From contig DATJFH010000213.1 of assembly GCA_035495815.1 (NCBI GenBank), positions 1-44,392 of the forward strand: 44,392 nt of DNA, in the 5' to 3' direction. Within the stretch, counting starts at the first letter, position 1. Each line of letters begins with the position of its first letter. Of the stretch, positions 41,565 through 44,392 are shown one piece after another. The stretch is from DATJFH01 sp035495815 (GTDB lineage Bacteria; Acidobacteriota; Terriglobia; Bryobacterales; Bryobacteraceae). The translations under genes and the position numbers were made by a program. The notes under the pieces are model-generated. The model was not told where the DNA came from and made no database searches. It saw only the letters and a program-made list of their open reading frames with translations.

Positions 41565-43216
41565 TTGGTCAGCTTCGCATAAACGGCCTTGGCCTTGGCG
41601 ACATACCCGAGCGCTTCCCGCCGGTTCTCCGGAGACGGGAACCGGGCTTTGCTTTCCGCCCAGCGCTCGAAATACCCCAGCTGATCGAGCAGCAGCGCCG
41701 CCGATTCCGCGGACTCGGCCGGGCGTCCGGGCATATCCAGATAAACCGGCGACGAATGCGCGAACACCGGCATCTTCCACCAGGTGGCTCCGTAGGGCAG
41801 CATCTTGGGGCCGTGCGCGCGGGCGGCAATCCATCCGCCCCGGTCGACTGCGATCGAATCCTCGATTACCGCATCGAAGTGATCGCCCGAGGGGGCCGCC
41901 GTGCGCACGACTTTGCCGTTGACGATGATCTCCAGTTTTTCGTACGGCTCGAGCGAGCGCGCGCGGGCCCGGACCCGCAGCTTCGCCTTGCCCGGCGTGA
42001 GCGCGATCGTGTCGCCGGCCTGCTTGCCGTCCACCGAGAATTCCAGCAGCGGGTAGGTGCTGATGAAAGTGCGGCCTTTGCGAATCCCTTCGATCCAGGA
42101 ATCGTAGCTGAGCGCGCCTTCTGTTTTCACGTAAGTCCGCGCCGAGCCCATCGGCGGATTCAGCGCCATCTTGTCGGAGCCGGATGAGACCGCCACCCGG
42201 AAGCCGCAGTTCAGATAGTGGTAATACATCTCGATCGGCGGCTTCGAGTAGGCTTTGGGTCCCTGCATTTTATAGATGTCCACCAGAACGGGATGGTGCT
42301 CGAAGGGATTGCCGGTAGTCAGGATGTCCAGCGAGTCGATCCTGCCGAGCGCGATATCGAGCGGAGCTTCCATGGAGGGGTATGGCCAGTGGGCCCAAGT
42401 GACCAGGGCGCCCTGCTCGTGGGCGTCGTCGGAGGCGTGCAGCATCAGCGGCCAGTCGAAACCGCCGGCGCCGTTTTCGCGGAGCGCGCCGGTGCTGACC
42501 GGCCACACGATGGACTTCAGATTCTGGAAAATCAGGTGGGCCAGCAGGCCGTGGCGGAACTCCTCGCCCACTTTCACGAAGTGGCGCGGGTCGGAAACAT
42601 TGGCCAGCTTGCCTGTGAAGTACTCGACGTTCTGAAAGTTGCCCTCGCCGGGATGCGGCGGAGCCTTGTATCCACCCTTGAGCAGCAGCAGGCTGCAGAC
42701 CCGCAGGCCCTCGCATTCCATCTGGTAGCGTACGCCGTTCAGATCCGGGAAATGCATGTGCGTGTCGCCCGGATACCAGCCCTGCGCCTCGAAATCGGCG
42801 TACTTGCGGAGGGGCAGCGCGACCGTCTGGCGCTCCCCTTTGGCGATCTCCACCTTCCGATCGACGAGCTCGTATTCAAGTCCCTTGCGCGCGGCGAAGC
42901 GGTAGCTTCCCGGCGGCAGGTCGATTTCGACGCCGTCGTAAACCAGCGCGTGCAACTCGAGAGGGATCTGATCGCCGTCGCCGAGGATCAGGTCGCCGGC
43001 GGTGCGGCGGGATGGATCGGGCATGGGCAGGTGGCCGAGCGGCGCGTAGTATTCCCCGGCGGCGTTGGTGACTCGGAGACGCACGCCGGTCGGGCGCCCG
43101 GACTCGTCGCGAATCGAGAGCTTGACCCGGGTTTGCCCCGGGAAGGCGCGGCGCGTCGGCAGGTCGGCGTAGACCAGCAGGGAAACGAAGGCGGCGATGA
43201 TCAGCAGGCGCACCAT
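41561..43216 (-). CDS. CehA/McbA-family metallohydrolase (PHP-like), exported
   Basis: A 551-residue protein. A signal peptide (residues 1-17; LLIIAAFVSLLVYA) is followed by a beta-rich N-terminal part (TGVRLRVTNAAGEYYAPLG) and then the PHP-type metal domain opened by GWYPGDTHMHFPD (HxH). HASDDAHEQGALVTWAHWPY and VAVSSGSDKMALNP carry later metal residues. Named members (CehA, McbA) hydrolyse carbamate esters, but most family members in soil bacteria have unknown substrates. The start is ATG 43216; TATACT lies 7 bases upstream, so the transcript is probably leaderless. It overlaps the amidohydrolase downstream. Confidence 0.85.
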   Translation of the reverse strand: MVRLLIIAAFVSLLVYADLPTRRAFPGQTRVKLSIRDESGRPTGVRLRVTNAAGEYYAPLGHLPMPDPSRRTAGDLILGDGDQIPLELHALVYDGVEIDLPPGSYRFAARKGLEYELVDRKVEIAKGERQTVALPLRKYADFEAQGWYPGDTHMHFPDLNGVRYQMECEGLRVCSLLLLKGGYKAPPHPGEGNFQNVEYFTGKLANVSDPRHFVKVGEEFRHGLLAHLIFQNLKSIVWPVSTGALRENGAGGFDWPLMLHASDDAHEQGALVTWAHWPYPSMEAPLDIALGRIDSLDILTTGNPFEHHPVLVDIYKMQGPKAYSKPPIEMYYHYLNCGFRVAVSSGSDKMALNPPMGSARTYVKTEGALSYDSWIEGIRKGRTFISTYPLLEFSVDGKQAGDTIALTPGKAKLRVRARARSLEPYEKLEIIVNGKVVRTAAPSGDHFDAVIEDSIAVDRGGWIAARAHGPKMLPYGATWWKMPVFAHSSPVYLDMPGRPAESAESAALLLDQLGYFERWAESKARFPSPENRREALGYVAKAKAVYAKLTK

Positions 43217-43223
43217 GCCCGCT

Positions 43224-43229
43224 AGTATA
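43224..43229 (-). promoter_or_regulatory. -10 element of the CehA-like gene
   Basis: TATACT on the minus strand, 7 bases before ATG 43216, with no recognisable -35. The spacing implies a leaderless message. Confidence 0.5.
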
Positions 43230-43351
43230 CTCGGCCAAACGCTCCATGAATACGCGTGGGCCGGCCTCGAGGGGCCTAGCCGGGCAGATCCTGCCTCCCA
43301 TGGCCACCAGGGAGAATCGGGCGGGCGCAAGGGAAAGCGATGGAATCGCAG

Positions 43352-44353
43352 CTATTTGAATCGGTATCCCGGGTTGAGCTCGCAGCTATAGAGCTTGATC
43401 CGATTCGAAGCGATCTGGGCGCCGCATGAGGCCCACGAAAGCTTGAGATCCGGACCCAACGGGAACACGATCTGGAGCCCGTCGACCTCCGCTTCGATGC
43501 TCGGCCCCTGGCCGGTGGGTGGCATGGTAAAGGTCATCGCGCGGCCGAAGATCGAGGGGTATGCCCGGCGAATCGTGTCGCTCAGCATGGTGTGAACCAC
43601 CTCGGCCTCCACTAGAAAAGTGACCGTGTCAGACCAGGCGCGAACCGAGATGTCGATCTTTCGGCCGCCGCGGGAAAATCCGTCCGACTCGATCCTGGTG
43701 AACGGGCAGGGCCCTGCGATACAGGAGACTCTCACATTCTGAAATGACTGGCGCTCGCCGGCGTCGAGGGACAGCGAGCCGACCGCGGCCTTCCATTTGC
43801 CGTCAGGCGAGCACGGGGTCCGGCCTTCGCAAGGCACGTTGCCGACGTTGACGACTTCAAAGGTTTTTGTGGTGCTCCCAACGTTGACGACGGTGGTAGC
43901 CTTGACGGCATACCGGATGTGAATGTTCGACACGAGAACTTCCGACCCGCCGGATTTTCTATCCTGAGCGGAACCGGAGGGCTTCAGGCGGGCGATAAAA
44001 AACTCGTCGCTGAGCGGTACCGTGACTTCGAGCAACTCGTAGTCCGGATGCGAAACCCTGAGCGCAACCTGCTCACGCCGCCATCCCAGGGCGCGCCAAC
44101 TCAGCCGGAAGAAGCCCGCAGCATCGGTCTTCGCCCTCGCAGCAACGCCGCCGGCTTCCGCCGTGATCTCCACGTTTTGGATGGGCAGTTGCTTTCTCGG
44201 GTCCACGTTCTCAATGAGGACAACCCCGATAAGCGATCTCTCCCGCTTGAGCCGTGGATACACGACGATGAGCACCGCGACAGCGATCACGAGCCCGACA
44301 CCGAGCGCGGCCCAAAGGACAGTTTTCCTCCGTCCTGCCGATTTGTGCTCCAC
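43352..44353 (-). CDS. Single-pass membrane protein with a regulatory-like beta-sandwich domain
   Basis: A 333-residue protein of unknown function. It has a cytoplasmic positively charged tail (MEHKSAGRRK), one membrane helix (11-33; TVLWAALGVGLVIAVAVLIV) and an extracytoplasmic part. Residues about 40-125 read like a carboxypeptidase-regulatory/Cna-B-type sandwich (VDPRKQLPIQNVEITAEAGG, then DAAGFFRLSWRALG). The rest is beta-rich with six cysteines in CEGRTPC, SCIAGPC and near the C-terminus (SCGAQ, SCELN), likely in disulphides. The start is GTG 44353; TACACT lies 6 bases upstream (44360-44365). No neighbour on the right is visible because the window ends. Confidence 0.72.
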   Translation of the reverse strand: MEHKSAGRRKTVLWAALGVGLVIAVAVLIVVYPRLKRERSLIGVVLIENVDPRKQLPIQNVEITAEAGGVAARAKTDAAGFFRLSWRALGWRREQVALRVSHPDYELLEVTVPLSDEFFIARLKPSGSAQDRKSGGSEVLVSNIHIRYAVKATTVVNVGSTTKTFEVVNVGNVPCEGRTPCSPDGKWKAAVGSLSLDAGERQSFQNVRVSCIAGPCPFTRIESDGFSRGGRKIDISVRAWSDTVTFLVEAEVVHTMLSDTIRRAYPSIFGRAMTFTMPPTGQGPSIEAEVDGLQIVFPLGPDLKLSWASCGAQIASNRIKLYSCELNPGYRFK

Positions 44354-44359
44354 GTTCCG

Positions 44360-44365
44360 AGTGTA
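44360..44365 (-). promoter_or_regulatory. -10 element of the membrane protein gene at the right edge
   Basis: TACACT on the minus strand, 6 bases before GTG 44353, again giving a leaderless arrangement. The -35 region lies too close to the window end to judge. Confidence 0.4.
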
Positions 44366-44392
44366 AAATATGTGGCGCGATCCGGCTCCCGC

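Overview
The window looks like chromosomal DNA of a high-GC Gram-negative soil-type bacterium, most likely an acidobacterium of the Bryobacterales/Solibacter kind. This is inferred from the gene content: a hopanoid operon, a TIGR03790 protein, a secreted protein of the 'PFDFQVN...LPAGEYTV' type, a CarboxypepD_reg/TonB receptor and a CehA-type hydrolase. No rRNA, tRNA or CRISPR array was seen.

Layout. Positions 1-3200 are a graveyard of mobile-type genes: a 25-codon hsdM start, the C-terminal part of an unknown protein, and a tniQ pseudogene with three frameshifts and an apparent in-place inversion of its N-terminal codons. Two small genes and a GDSL lipoprotein follow (3279-4737). Positions 4841-14520 form a tight hopanoid operon in the order ispH, shc, hpnH, hpnA, hpnG, two zinc-type dehydrogenases, hpnC, hpnD. 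Most junctions overlap by 1-13 bases; the exceptions are 94 bases before hpnA and, if the ATG start is used, 37 bases before the first dehydrogenase. The operon covers isoprenoid supply, squalene formation, cyclisation and side-chain attachment, but hpnE is absent. A LysR regulator, a zinc-ribbon membrane protein and a secreted protein follow (14582-16835).

Positions 16910-20327 (minus) hold a cytochrome c, a TIGR03790 protein and an FHA-GAF-sigma54 activator with 4-base overlaps. Divergent to them are a PfkB sugar kinase, MurJ and a zinc-ribbon coiled-coil protein.

Positions 24988-30329 carry the most unusual system here: a four-gene operon whose first product fuses a P1B-type metal ATPase to an HflK-like SPFH protein, followed by HflC, a second HflK-like protein and a small membrane-anchored protein. 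The genes read as one translationally coupled unit, suggesting a membrane SPFH assembly with a built-in cation pump.

Positions 30333-44353 hold a coiled-coil protein, TtcA, a phosphate unit (DUF47, Pit, secreted phosphodiesterase), LarE and GyrA, a TonB siderophore receptor with a good promoter and a Fur-like palindrome, and amidohydrolase/CehA hydrolases. Several genes that start transcription units have a -10-like hexamer only 6-9 bases before the start codon, which suggests leaderless mRNAs.
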